Shown: positions 34,398-42,031 of the stretch, in pieces
How the letters are laid out: the number at the start of each line of letters is the position of its first letter
How positions within the stretch are numbered: the first letter of the stretch is position 1
NCBI GenBank assembly: GCA_947487155.1
Contig: CANKVS010000032.1
Coordinates: 1 to 46,333 of the forward strand
Length of the DNA stretch: 46,333 nucleotides
Direction: 5' to 3'
DNA from: an uncultured Flaviramulus sp.
GTDB lineage: Bacteria; Bacteroidota; Bacteroidia; Flavobacteriales; Flavobacteriaceae
Program-made: the position numbers and the translations under genes
Notes under the pieces: generated by a model
Database searches by the model: none
Seen by the model: only the letters and a program-made list of their open reading frames with translations
Told to the model about the DNA's origin: nothing

Positions 34398-34997
34398 TTA
34401 TTTATCTTCTATTTGTTTTTGTAACCATTCTGGAACAACTGCCTTTTCAACATCGGTTGGAATAGGTGCTATATTATTTTTTATTGTCGATAAACCATGA
34501 ACTGTACCGTGTGGTACTTCTTGATGACAACTCCAACATTTTCTATCTGTTCTATTTTTTGCATGATCATCTATCCAACCATCATATTTGGTTTGTGTAA
34601 CCTGCTGCACATGGCAACGAATACAGTTGTCTTGCACAACTTCTTCTGATGCTTCACGCATAAACATAACTTCTGGTTCTGCTCGTAGCGTAAATATTGA
34701 AGCATGAAGTAACCCATCTTTAGCTTTAAAATAATATTTGTTAAATACATTATTATGCGGGACATGGCAATCGTTACAATTAGCCCATTCTCTATGAGAA
34801 CTATGCATCCAACTATTATACATGGGTGTCATAACATGACAATTAACACATGCTTGTGGGCTGTCTGACATATAAGAAATAACTTCGGCTTCTTTTGCCA
34901 TAAAAAACCCCAAACCTGTAACTACGGCTATTAAAAAAACAGCTACAGTTCTCCATCTTGACCTTTTATCTGGTAATATGTTTTTTTGAAGATTCAC
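34398..34997 (-). CDS. nrfH: NrfH, tetraheme quinol dehydrogenase for NrfA
   Basis: This 199-residue NapC/NrfH-family protein has one N-terminal transmembrane helix (about 16-33) and four CxxCH sites (C50, C74, C125, C154). It oxidises menaquinol and passes electrons to NrfA. The reading frame begins with GTG at 34997. An in-frame TAA lies three codons earlier and the next ATG would remove the membrane helix, so GTG is the probable start. It lies 63 bases after the porin gene and 32 before nrfA, forming one unit with them. Confidence 0.94.
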   Translation of the reverse strand: MNLQKNILPDKRSRWRTVAVFLIAVVTGLGFFMAKEAEVISYMSDSPQACVNCHVMTPMYNSWMHSSHREWANCNDCHVPHNNVFNKYYFKAKDGLLHASIFTLRAEPEVMFMREASEEVVQDNCIRCHVQQVTQTKYDGWIDDHAKNRTDRKCWSCHQEVPHGTVHGLSTIKNNIAPIPTDVEKAVVPEWLQKQIEDK

Positions 34998-35060
34998 TGT
35001 AATTTATTTTTCAGGTTAAAATCCGTTTTTAGAAAACTAAGTTAAATATTTTTAATTATT

Positions 35061-36338
35061 CTATTTTCCAGAGAATAGAGTTGGCTTTATCACTAACATT
35101 ACCCATGCCCAATTCTGATTGTTTGCCGCAACATTTTCTGCAACATTTTTCAACTCATACATACCATCTGCAGGGAACAAATGTGAGTAACCAGCTACTA
35201 AAGCATAGCCTTTAAATTGCTTTTTATACACCAAATCTATTTCTGTACCTAAAGCGTTTTCACCACTTGGTAAATCTTGCTCGCCACTAAAATTTAATAC
35301 TTTAACCAATAAGTTAGACGTATCATTTAATTTAAAGTTAGCACTAGCATGAATATCAAATAAACCTATAGAATTAGCATGATTACCTACATAAAAATAA
35401 TCCATAAATCCATTAAATTTATGATTTGTACCATACAATGGGAAAAATGCACCAGTTTCACCAGCACCACCATCGTTACCACTAATAATTTCAAGACCTG
35501 CTCCTAAACCTATTTTACTTGAAGCTTTATACGATAAGTCTATACCAAAAAGATAAGCCCCCTTAACATCAACATCGCCTTGACGTTTCCCCGTTTGAAG
35601 GAACGCATTTGCTGCTATTCCAAAATTTCCTGATTTATAATTTAAATGTGTTCCTAAAGTTTGCAAATTACTTACACCATCTGCATTATTGCTAACATCA
35701 AACTCTTGAAAGCCATTGTTTAACAGCAAAAGACTTCCTGAAAATTTTTCCCAAGCTTGCTTTAAATATAGCATTTGCATGGTTTTATATGAAAAGAATC
35801 CTGTGGTGTTATAGGCAGTTCCTTGAGATACAAAACCTGTTGGGTTAGAATAATCTTGATTAAAAGCTAAAGCAAAATCTAAAATAAACTTATCTTTTTT
35901 ATACTTTATTAACCCAGCATCATGATTTCGTCCTTGTTGTGCCCAATCAAGACCTCCTAGAATACGCTGATCATCATAAGATAATACTTGACGACCTAAT
36001 TTTGTAGACCAGTTTTTACCTAAATTAATTTCTGCCCAAGCTTGAAATAATGCAAACGAGTTGTTTTGATCATAAGGTAAAATCTGTCTGTTTTCTCCCC
36101 AAACCAAAACATCTTGTAAACTAATAAATAGCTTATACGATTCCGTTTTATAACCAACATTTAATCTTGCTCGTGTTGAAATACCAAATCCAGCATCAGC
36201 ATCGTCTTGAATTAAATTTCCAAACCCATGTCGGTACTCCGTACGTGGTCTAATTTCGGCATCTACCTTTAATTGAGCGTTTACAGTTGCTACAATTCCT
36301 AAGCAAAATAATAGGCTAATTCTCTTTACAAACTTCAT
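35061..36338 (-). CDS. Alginate-export-type outer-membrane porin
   Basis: This 425-residue protein has a signal peptide (about 1-21, ending VNAQ) and a beta-barrel with alternating strands. Features typical of the Alginate_exp family are EIRPRTEYRHGFGN, ARLNVGYKTESYKLFISLQDVLVWGEN, FALFQAWAEINLG, WSTKLGRQVLSYDDQRILGGLDW and the C-terminal FSGK. Such porins are often next to nrf/nap genes in Bacteroidota, so a role in nitrate or nitrite passage is more likely here than alginate export, which is inference. It is the first gene of the porin-nrfH-nrfA unit, transcribed from the divergent regulatory region at 36367-36441. Confidence 0.85.
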   Translation of the reverse strand: MKFVKRISLLFCLGIVATVNAQLKVDAEIRPRTEYRHGFGNLIQDDADAGFGISTRARLNVGYKTESYKLFISLQDVLVWGENRQILPYDQNNSFALFQAWAEINLGKNWSTKLGRQVLSYDDQRILGGLDWAQQGRNHDAGLIKYKKDKFILDFALAFNQDYSNPTGFVSQGTAYNTTGFFSYKTMQMLYLKQAWEKFSGSLLLLNNGFQEFDVSNNADGVSNLQTLGTHLNYKSGNFGIAANAFLQTGKRQGDVDVKGAYLFGIDLSYKASSKIGLGAGLEIISGNDGGAGETGAFFPLYGTNHKFNGFMDYFYVGNHANSIGLFDIHASANFKLNDTSNLLVKVLNFSGEQDLPSGENALGTEIDLVYKKQFKGYALVAGYSHLFPADGMYELKNVAENVAANNQNWAWVMLVIKPTLFSGK

Positions 36339-36366
36339 AATAATTGCGTGTTAAAATTCTACTATG

Positions 36367-36441
36367 CAAAATTTGATGTTTCTTACTTACAATAACATGA
36401 TTTTTATCATAAAATAAAAGTCTTTATTCTCGTTATATTTG
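36367..36441. promoter_or_regulatory. Divergent promoters with shared FNR/Crp-like palindrome
   Basis: The palindrome ATGATTTTTATCAT (36397-36410; ATGAT-TTTT-ATCAT) resembles the FNR consensus TTGAT-N4-ATCAA. Rightward, TATATTTG (36434-36441), a perfect TAnnTTTG, lies 23 bases away, before moeA. Leftward, on the minus strand, AAATTTTG (36374-36367), one base off consensus, lies 22 bases away, before the porin gene. Both spacings equal that in the nap promoter, so one dimer could activate both directions. Confidence 0.7.
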
Positions 36442-36494
36442 TAAAGAAATAACGATATTTGATAGTAACTAAATTGTTAGTACTTAATTATAAG

Positions 36495-37670
36495 ATGATT
36501 AGAGTTGAAATTGCCATAAAACATGTTTTAGAGAGTTGTAAAACCCTAAAAGAATATAGAATTAATCTAAATAAGGCGCATGGGTTTTATTTATCTGAAA
36601 CTGTTTTTTCGCCAATAAACATGCCTCCTTTTAGGCAATCGGCAATGGATGGTTATGCTCTAAATTTGCATAAAAATACCAATTACAAGCTGATTGATGA
36701 AGTAAAAGCAGGAGATTCACATAATCCCCAATTAAAGCAAGGAGATGCTGTCCGAATTTTTACTGGTGCTGCTGTTCCGGATTCTGCCAACGCTGTAATT
36801 ATGCAAGAACGCGTTATAGCTACTGGCAATACCATTACTTTAAATGGTGACGTTAAATTAAAAGATAACATTCGTCCTTTAGGAGAACAAGTAAAAAAAG
36901 AAGCGATAGCTTTAAAAAAAGGAACACAATTAACTCCTGCAGCAATTGGTTTATTAACATCATTAGGCATTACAGAAGTTAGTGTTTATAAAAAACCTAA
37001 CATTGCGATTGTAGTTACTGGTAATGAGCTTGCTAAAGCTGGAGCAGATTTGCCTTATGGTAAAATATACGAAAGTAATGCTGTTATGCTACAAAGTGCT
37101 CTAAATAGTTTGGGGTATCATACTATATCTATTCATAAAGTTGAAGATAATTATCATAGCACATCCACAATGCTAAATAAAGTGATTGCGTCTAACGATA
37201 TGGTTTTGGTTTCTGGAGGTATATCTGTTGGCGATTACGATTTTGTTGGAAAAGCACTTAATGAGCTACAAGTAGAGCAGATTTTTTATAAAGTAAAGCA
37301 AAAACCAGGGAAGCCACTTTTCTTTGGAAAAAAAGATAATACAACCATTTTTGCGCTCCCTGGTAATCCTGCTGCTGCATTAAGTTGCTTTTATATTTAT
37401 GTGCATTTATCATTACAAAAAATGTCTGGTAATACACAGGCAGAATTACAAAAATCACAAGTGTCTTCAGCTACAAATTATATTAAAAAAGGAGATCGCG
37501 CCCAGTTTTTAAAAGCTGTAATTAAAAACAATGCTGTTACTATTTTAGAAGGACAAAGTTCTGCCATGTTACAAACCTTTGCTATAGCGAATGCATTGGT
37601 TTATGTTTCAGAAGAAACAGAACGTATTTCGGTTGGCGATACGGTTGAAGTCATTCATTTACCAAAATAA
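36495..37670 (+). CDS. moeA: Molybdopterin molybdenumtransferase MoeA
   Basis: MoeA inserts molybdate into adenylylated molybdopterin to make Moco. Signatures are FRQSAMDGYAL near the N-terminus, EVKAGD, GDAVRIFTGAAVPDSANAVIMQE, VVTGNEL, SGGISVGDYDFV and FALPGNPAAALSCF. The frame is open to a TTG at 36459, but the ATG at 36495 matches the family's N-terminus (MIRVEIAIKHVLE) and gives about 391 residues. It is the first gene of the plus-strand moe-mob-moa operon. The FNR-like region 36367-36441 is just upstream, giving a leader of about 45 bases. Confidence 0.95.
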   Translation: MIRVEIAIKHVLESCKTLKEYRINLNKAHGFYLSETVFSPINMPPFRQSAMDGYALNLHKNTNYKLIDEVKAGDSHNPQLKQGDAVRIFTGAAVPDSANAVIMQERVIATGNTITLNGDVKLKDNIRPLGEQVKKEAIALKKGTQLTPAAIGLLTSLGITEVSVYKKPNIAIVVTGNELAKAGADLPYGKIYESNAVMLQSALNSLGYHTISIHKVEDNYHSTSTMLNKVIASNDMVLVSGGISVGDYDFVGKALNELQVEQIFYKVKQKPGKPLFFGKKDNTTIFALPGNPAAALSCFYIYVHLSLQKMSGNTQAELQKSQVSSATNYIKKGDRAQFLKAVIKNNAVTILEGQSSAMLQTFAIANALVYVSEETERISVGDTVEVIHLPK

Positions 37671-37676
37671 AATGCG

Positions 37677-38012
37677 ATGAATTATAAAATAAAAAGTAGA
37701 ATATGGATTGAAATTGATGGTAACAAACTGTTAGGTGAAGGTAATGTAAAGCTATTGAAAGCTATTGAAAAAATGGGATCTTTATCTAAAGCAGCAAAAT
37801 CAATAGAGATGTCTTACAAAAAAGCATGGTCGTTAGTTGATGCCGTTAATAAACGGGCAAAGAAACCAGTAACCATAAATAGTATTGGTGGAAAAGGCGG
37901 TGGCGGTTCTAAATTAACTCCATACGGAAAATCTTTAATTAGCACTTTTGATGAAATTAATAAAAACTGCTGGTCGTTTTTAGACGAACAATTAGCCCAA
38001 ACATCCATATAA
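37677..38012 (+). CDS. ModE-type winged-helix protein without molybdate domain
   Basis: This 111-residue protein matches the N-terminal DNA-binding domain of ModE (IWIEIDGNKLLGEGNVKLLKAIEKMGSLSKAAKSIEMSYKKAWSLVDAVNK, then a Gly-rich wing GGKGGGGSKLTPYGKSL). ModE represses or activates molybdate-related genes. The TOBE/Mop molybdate-binding domains usually attached are missing, so molybdate sensing would need another protein or the domain acts without it. It sits between moeA (6 bases upstream) and mobA (1 base downstream), so it is co-transcribed and probably controls Moco genes or a molybdate transporter elsewhere. Confidence 0.85.
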   Translation: MNYKIKSRIWIEIDGNKLLGEGNVKLLKAIEKMGSLSKAAKSIEMSYKKAWSLVDAVNKRAKKPVTINSIGGKGGGGSKLTPYGKSLISTFDEINKNCWSFLDEQLAQTSI

Positions 38013-38013
38013 A

Positions 38014-38583
38014 ATGAAAGCTATAACTGGTATTATTTTAGCTGGTGGAAAAAGTACACGTATGGGTTCAGATAAAGGACTCATAAGCTTTAATGGCTCA
38101 CTTTTTATAGAGCATATTATTAAAGCATTAAAACCATTGGTTCAAGATATTATTATAGTTAGTAACAATTCAAATTATGATACATTTGGTTATAAACGCG
38201 TTTCAGATATAATTAAAAATTCGGGACCTCTAGCTGGATTGTATACAGGATTACACTATTCTAACACCGAAAATAATTTAGTGTTAAGCTGTGATATTCC
38301 ATTAATTAATACCTTAGTTTTAAAGTTATTATTAAATACTAGTTATACTAGTTATGATGTTGTGCAATTACAAAGTAAAAGCAAAACCATGCCGCTAATA
38401 GCAACATATAAAAAGGCATGCATGCACAAATGTTTAGAATTGCTAAATGATGGCGAAAGAAGATTACGAGAAGTACCCAAGCAATTATTTACAAAAACAA
38501 TTACTCTCGATTCTAGTTTAGAATTGTACGTAGAAAACATAAATACAATTAATCAATTAAACCATATTGTTAATGACGCTTAA
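38014..38583 (+). CDS. mobA: Molybdenum cofactor guanylyltransferase MobA
   Basis: This 189-residue nucleotidyltransferase adds GMP to Moco to make MGD, the form needed by NapA and the YdeP-like oxidoreductase. Signatures are GIILAGGKSTRMGSDKGLISFNG at the N-terminus with the GGxSxRMGxDK loop, IIVSNN, DIIKNSGPLAGLYTGL and SCDIPLINT with the metal Asp. It overlaps moaD by 11 bases. Confidence 0.93.
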   Translation: MKAITGIILAGGKSTRMGSDKGLISFNGSLFIEHIIKALKPLVQDIIIVSNNSNYDTFGYKRVSDIIKNSGPLAGLYTGLHYSNTENNLVLSCDIPLINTLVLKLLLNTSYTSYDVVQLQSKSKTMPLIATYKKACMHKCLELLNDGERRLREVPKQLFTKTITLDSSLELYVENINTINQLNHIVNDA

Positions 38584-38806
38584 TATTAAATATTTTGGAG
38601 TAATTGCAGAAATAACGCAATGCCATGAAGAAGTTTTGGAGTTTTCAAAATCATCTATTGAGGACTTATTAGATATACTTTTTGATAAATATCCCGAAAT
38701 AAAAATAAAAGATTTTCAAACTGCAATGAATAACGAAATTGTTTCAAAAAACAGTATTATTTCAACCTCCGAAATAGCATTACTGCCACCATTTGCTGGG
38801 GGATAA
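38573..38806 (+). CDS. moaD: Molybdopterin synthase small subunit MoaD
   Basis: This is a 77-residue ubiquitin-like sulfur carrier ending in FAGG. The C-terminal Gly-Gly is thiocarboxylated and donates sulfur to precursor Z. The frame opens at a TTG at 38567; the ATG at 38573 (MTLNIKYFG) is preferred. The start overlaps the mobA end. The partner large subunit MoaE is encoded next. The activating enzyme MoeB is not in the window. Confidence 0.9.
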   Translation: MTLNIKYFGVIAEITQCHEEVLEFSKSSIEDLLDILFDKYPEIKIKDFQTAMNNEIVSKNSIISTSEIALLPPFAGG

Positions 38807-38842
38807 ACGTAACTTTCTCATTATCAATTTAAAAAATAAAAA

Positions 38843-39286
38843 ATGACAAATAAAAAACCAAAAAACGTTTTTAAACAAGGTGCTATTTCCTCAGATTTTA
38901 TAGGGAATTCTATTGCCAAACATCAAACCAAAACAAGTATTGGTGCGCATAACATTTTTTTAGGTCAGGTACGTGCAGATGTTATAGATAATAAAACCGT
39001 TGCAGCTATAGAATACACAGCATACGAAGACATGGCAAATGCTAAATTTGATAGTATTAGAGAAGCTGCTTTCGATAAATTTGAATTAACATGCATGCAC
39101 ATTTACCATAGTTTAGGTACTGTAAAATCTGGAGAAATATGCTTATTTGTATTTATATCATCACCAAGACGAAAAGTTGTTTTTAAAGCTTTAGAATTTA
39201 TTGTTGAAGCTATAAAAGCTGATGTTCCCGTTTTTGGAAAAGAAATTTTTGAAGACGAAACGCATCAATGGAAGAAAAACACGTAA
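38843..39286 (+). CDS. moaE: Molybdopterin synthase large subunit MoaE
   Basis: This 147-residue MoaE forms the heterotetrameric molybdopterin synthase with MoaD. Signatures are GAHNIFLGQVRAD, AIEYTAYEDMA, HIYHSLGTVKSGEICLFVFISSPRR, and the catalytic lysine region ALEFIVEAIKADVPVFGKEIFEDETHQW. The N-terminal 35 residues are a charged extension. Its 3' end overlaps a possible 45-codon ORF by 19 bases. Confidence 0.93.
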   Translation: MTNKKPKNVFKQGAISSDFIGNSIAKHQTKTSIGAHNIFLGQVRADVIDNKTVAAIEYTAYEDMANAKFDSIREAAFDKFELTCMHIYHSLGTVKSGEICLFVFISSPRRKVVFKALEFIVEAIKADVPVFGKEIFEDETHQWKKNT

Positions 39287-39405
39287 GTGTTTTTGTTAAA
39301 TCGTTAAAATTTATTGGCGACAACGAATATTCAAAAATCAGATTAGATATTGAAAAGATATCAAACAAGCTTAATGCATTACGTAAATCACAATTAAACG
39401 ATTAA
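39268..39405 (+). CDS. Possible 45-residue small protein
   Basis: An ATG-initiated frame begins inside the moaE 3' end in another phase and stops at 39405, 15 bases before the moaC-moaB gene. The translation is charged and helix-like, beginning MEEKHVSVFVKSLKF and ending in SQLND. I do not recognise a family. It fills most of the only sizeable gap in this otherwise tight operon. It may be real or chance; confidence is low because it is short. Confidence 0.35.
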   Translation: MEEKHVSVFVKSLKFIGDNEYSKIRLDIEKISNKLNALRKSQLND

Positions 39406-39420
39406 ACGAATCAACATAAC

Positions 39421-40332
39421 ATGATCGACATTACACATAAAAACACCACATTACGAACAGCAGTTGCTCAAGCTATAGTAACGGTTAGTAAGCCAGAAAC
39501 AATAGCAGCTATTCAAAATGATACAGTTCCCAAAGGCAATGTATTTGCAATGAGTAAAGCTGCGGGGTTATTAGGCGTAAAAAAAACACCCGATTTACTT
39601 CCAGACTGCCACCCACTCCCTATAGAGTTTACAGGAATTGAATACGAGATAAACGCATTAGAAATCACTATTTTGTGTACCATTAAAACAATTTATAAAA
39701 CAGGCGTAGAAGTTGAAGCGATGCATGGGGCTAGCGTTGTCGCATTAAATATGTACGACATGCTGAAACCTATTGATAAAGGCATCGAAATTAATAACAT
39801 CAAACTGGTAAACAAAAAAGGTGGAAAATCTGATTTTACCGATAAATATAGAACCGATATAACCGCTTCGGTTATTGTGTGTTCCGATACAATTTCCGCA
39901 GGACAGAAAACAGATAAAGCAGGAAAAGCAATCATAAAAAAGTTAGAAGACTGTAACGTTGCTATTTCTGAATACCTTATTATTCCAGATGAAATAAACG
40001 ACATTCAATCTAAAGTTGTAAACGCTCAAAAGCAGGGTATTGATTTAATTATTTTTACTGGTGGCACAGGCTTGTCAAAACGTGATGTAACTCCTGAAGC
40101 TTTGGAGCCATTATTAGACAGAAACATCCCTGGTATAGAAGAAGCTATTCGTAGTTACGGACAAGAAAGAACACCATATTCCATGTTATCCAGAAGTGTT
40201 GCGGGCACTTACAAAGATAGTTTGGTACTAGCATTGCCTGGATCTACAAATGGTGCAAAAGAATCTATGGATGCAGTTTTTCCATCACTGTTACATATTT
40301 TTAGGATTTTTAAAGGTGCAAGACACGATTAA
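39421..40332 (+). CDS. moaCB: MoaC-MoaB/MogA fusion protein
   Basis: This 303-residue two-domain enzyme joins successive Moco steps. The N-terminal MoaC half (about 1-148; GNVFAMSKAAGLLGVKKTPDLLPDCHPLPIEF, VEVEAMHGASVVALNMYDMLKPIDKG) makes cyclic pyranopterin monophosphate with MoaA. The C-terminal MoaB/MogA half (about 155-303; FTGGTGLSKRDVTPEAL, PGIEEAIRSYG, SMLSRSVAGTYKDSLVLALPGS) adenylylates molybdopterin for MoeA. The fusion is known from Bacteroidota. It precedes moaA, separated by a heptamer tandem repeat. Confidence 0.94.
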   Translation: MIDITHKNTTLRTAVAQAIVTVSKPETIAAIQNDTVPKGNVFAMSKAAGLLGVKKTPDLLPDCHPLPIEFTGIEYEINALEITILCTIKTIYKTGVEVEAMHGASVVALNMYDMLKPIDKGIEINNIKLVNKKGGKSDFTDKYRTDITASVIVCSDTISAGQKTDKAGKAIIKKLEDCNVAISEYLIIPDEINDIQSKVVNAQKQGIDLIIFTGGTGLSKRDVTPEALEPLLDRNIPGIEEAIRSYGQERTPYSMLSRSVAGTYKDSLVLALPGSTNGAKESMDAVFPSLLHIFRIFKGARHD

Positions 40333-40338
40333 TGTTAA

Positions 40339-40390
40339 TTGTTAGTTGTTAGTTGTTAGTTGTTAGTTGTTAGTTGTTAGTTGTTAGTTG
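40339..40390. repeat. Tandem heptamer TTGTTAG, seven copies plus partial
   Basis: Seven perfect copies of TTGTTAG (40339-40387) plus TTG are preceded by a degenerate copy at 40332-40338. The array starts right after the moaC-moaB stop and ends 12 bases before the moaA ATG. Confidence 0.95.
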
Positions 40391-40402
40391 AAAAAATAAG
40401 AA

Positions 40403-41410
40403 ATGACAAAAAATTCAAAAATATTACAAGACTTACACGGTAGAAATCATAATTACCTGCGTATCTCGCTTACAGAACGTTGTAATTTACGCTGTACGTA
40501 TTGTATGCCTGCAACGGGTATTCCACTATCTCCAAAGTCACATATTATGTCTTTTGATGAAATTTACACTATTGCAAAAACATTTGTAAAGCATGGTGTT
40601 ACCAAAATTAGACTTACAGGTGGTGAGCCATTAGCTAGAAAAGATGCACATATTATATTAGAAAAATTAGCATCACTACCCGTAGAATTAGCCATTACTA
40701 CCAATGCCGTTACTATTGAAAAGCATATAGATACTTTAAAAACCTGTGGTATAAAGCATATTAATGTAAGTTTAGATTCCTTAAATGCTGAAAAATTTAA
40801 AAAAATTACGCGTCGTAATTATTTTGAAAAGGTTTATAGCAATATTTTATTATTGATTGATAACGGATTTAACGTGAAAGTAAATGTTGTTTTAATTAAA
40901 GATTTTAATGATGATGAAATTGTAGATTTTATACACCTTACCAAAACACTTCCAATAAATATTCAATTTATAGAATTTATGCCTTTTGATGGCAATAAAT
41001 GGGATTTAAGGAAAATGGTTTCTTATAAAACCATTATGGAAACCGTTTACAAAGGCTTTTTAAATAATGATGTAAATCGTTTGGTAGATGCCCCTAATGA
41101 TACTTCAAAAAATTATAAAATAAAAGGTTATAAAGGGTCTTTTGCCATTATTAGTTCTGTAACTAATCCGTTTTGCGATTCCTGTAACCGTCTGCGATTA
41201 ACGGCAAACGGACAATTAAAAAACTGCTTGTTTTCTTCCGCAGAATCCGATTTATTAACCACACTTCGCGAAGGAAAATCTATAGAGCCAATTATTAAAA
41301 AAGCAACTCATGCTAAATTTAAAGTTCGTGGTGGTATGGATACTCTTGAGAAATTGCAAGAACCAAAATTGCATTCTAAAAATAGAAGTATGATTACTAT
41401 TGGTGGCTAA
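40403..41410 (+). CDS. moaA: GTP 3',8-cyclase MoaA
   Basis: This 335-residue radical SAM enzyme starts Moco synthesis by rearranging GTP. The SAM cluster motif is C27, C31, C34 (RCNLRCTYC). The second C-terminal [4Fe-4S] site reads PFCDSCNRLRLTANGQLKNC. The SAM-binding LTGGEPLARKD and the essential C-terminal Gly-Gly (TIGG) are present. It is the last gene of the plus-strand operon and converges on DUF4202 with only 23 bases between them and no clear terminator. Confidence 0.96.
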   Translation: MTKNSKILQDLHGRNHNYLRISLTERCNLRCTYCMPATGIPLSPKSHIMSFDEIYTIAKTFVKHGVTKIRLTGGEPLARKDAHIILEKLASLPVELAITTNAVTIEKHIDTLKTCGIKHINVSLDSLNAEKFKKITRRNYFEKVYSNILLLIDNGFNVKVNVVLIKDFNDDEIVDFIHLTKTLPINIQFIEFMPFDGNKWDLRKMVSYKTIMETVYKGFLNNDVNRLVDAPNDTSKNYKIKGYKGSFAIISSVTNPFCDSCNRLRLTANGQLKNCLFSSAESDLLTTLREGKSIEPIIKKATHAKFKVRGGMDTLEKLQEPKLHSKNRSMITIGG

Positions 41411-41433
41411 ATTGTAAGGTTAATTATTTTTGA

Positions 41434-42012
41434 TTAGCTAATAGCGCGTTTAATTAATTCTAAACTCTTAGAACTATACTGCAATTTTAACGCAGCCTCT
41501 TGCCCATTTTTAGACATTTTTTCCCAAGTTTTTTTAATAATATCAATAAGCTTTTCATCATCGTGTTTTTTTGAAAAGGCTTCAAAATAATATTCTAAAA
41601 AGACTAAGCAAACCACATCTTCTAGCACTTGAGATTCATCATCTTTTTTAATTAACTTTTTATTAATTAAAAATGTAACTCGATTTATAAAATCTGTACC
41701 ATACCCTACTTCATTCAAAATATTTGAAGTAATATTTGCATGCATCTTTTTAAGTGCCTCTCGCCATTTTAAATAACCACGTTTACCAACAGGGTAAGAC
41801 TCTCGCGGAATTTCCCAACGGTTTATATGTTGTGCGCGAGCAGCAATTTGAAGTTCGTTTGAGGCATTGGGAAAATAAGCCAAAAGCTTATCTGTCATTC
41901 TATACGAATACAATAACTCTTTAGGGTATTCTTTTTGATTATGAATTTCTTTTCGTGCATCATTTGAATTTTCAGCATCAATGTGTTGTATTGCTTTTTG
42001 AAATTTTTCAGG
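41434..42012 (-). CDS. DUF4202 family protein
   Basis: This is about 192 residues, all-helical and soluble. It matches DUF4202: HIDAENSNDARKE, ELLYSYRMTDKLLAYFP, IAARAQHINRWEIPRESYP, GKRGYLKWREALKKMHA, LEDVVCLVFLEYYFEAFSKKHDDEKLIDIIKKTWEKMS. The conserved His, Arg, Asp and Glu clusters suggest a metal-dependent (HD-like) hydrolase, but that is inference and its function is unknown. The frame is open to a TTG at 42045, which would overlap the previous gene; the ATG at 42012 is preferred. It is last in the fhs-ydeP-like-DUF4202 operon. Confidence 0.82.
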   Translation of the reverse strand, partial: PEKFQKAIQHIDAENSNDARKEIHNQKEYPKELLYSYRMTDKLLAYFPNASNELQIAARAQHINRWEIPRESYPVGKRGYLKWREALKKMHANITSNILNEVGYGTDFINRVTFLINKKLIKKDDESQVLEDVVCLVFLEYYFEAFSKKHDDEKLIDIIKKTWEKMSKNGQEAALKLQYSSKSLELIKRAIS

Positions 42013-42031
42013 CATAATAATAGTTTTAAAA

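Noticed and set aside
35061..36338. Porin considered as evidence for an alginate-use locus
   Set aside because: No alginate lyase, SusC/D or glycoside hydrolase gene is nearby; the neighbours are all nitrate/nitrite respiration genes.
36459..36494. Longer N-terminus of MoeA from a TTG
   Set aside because: The family N-terminus starts at the ATG at 36495 and the extra residues have no counterpart; the same logic removed non-ATG extensions for pxpC (13725), the tetraheme lipoprotein (26293), moaD (38567) and DUF4202 (42045).
40339..40390. Heptamer array considered as a CRISPR or iteron origin
   Set aside because: Units are contiguous with no spacers, and there are no cas, rep or partition genes nearby.
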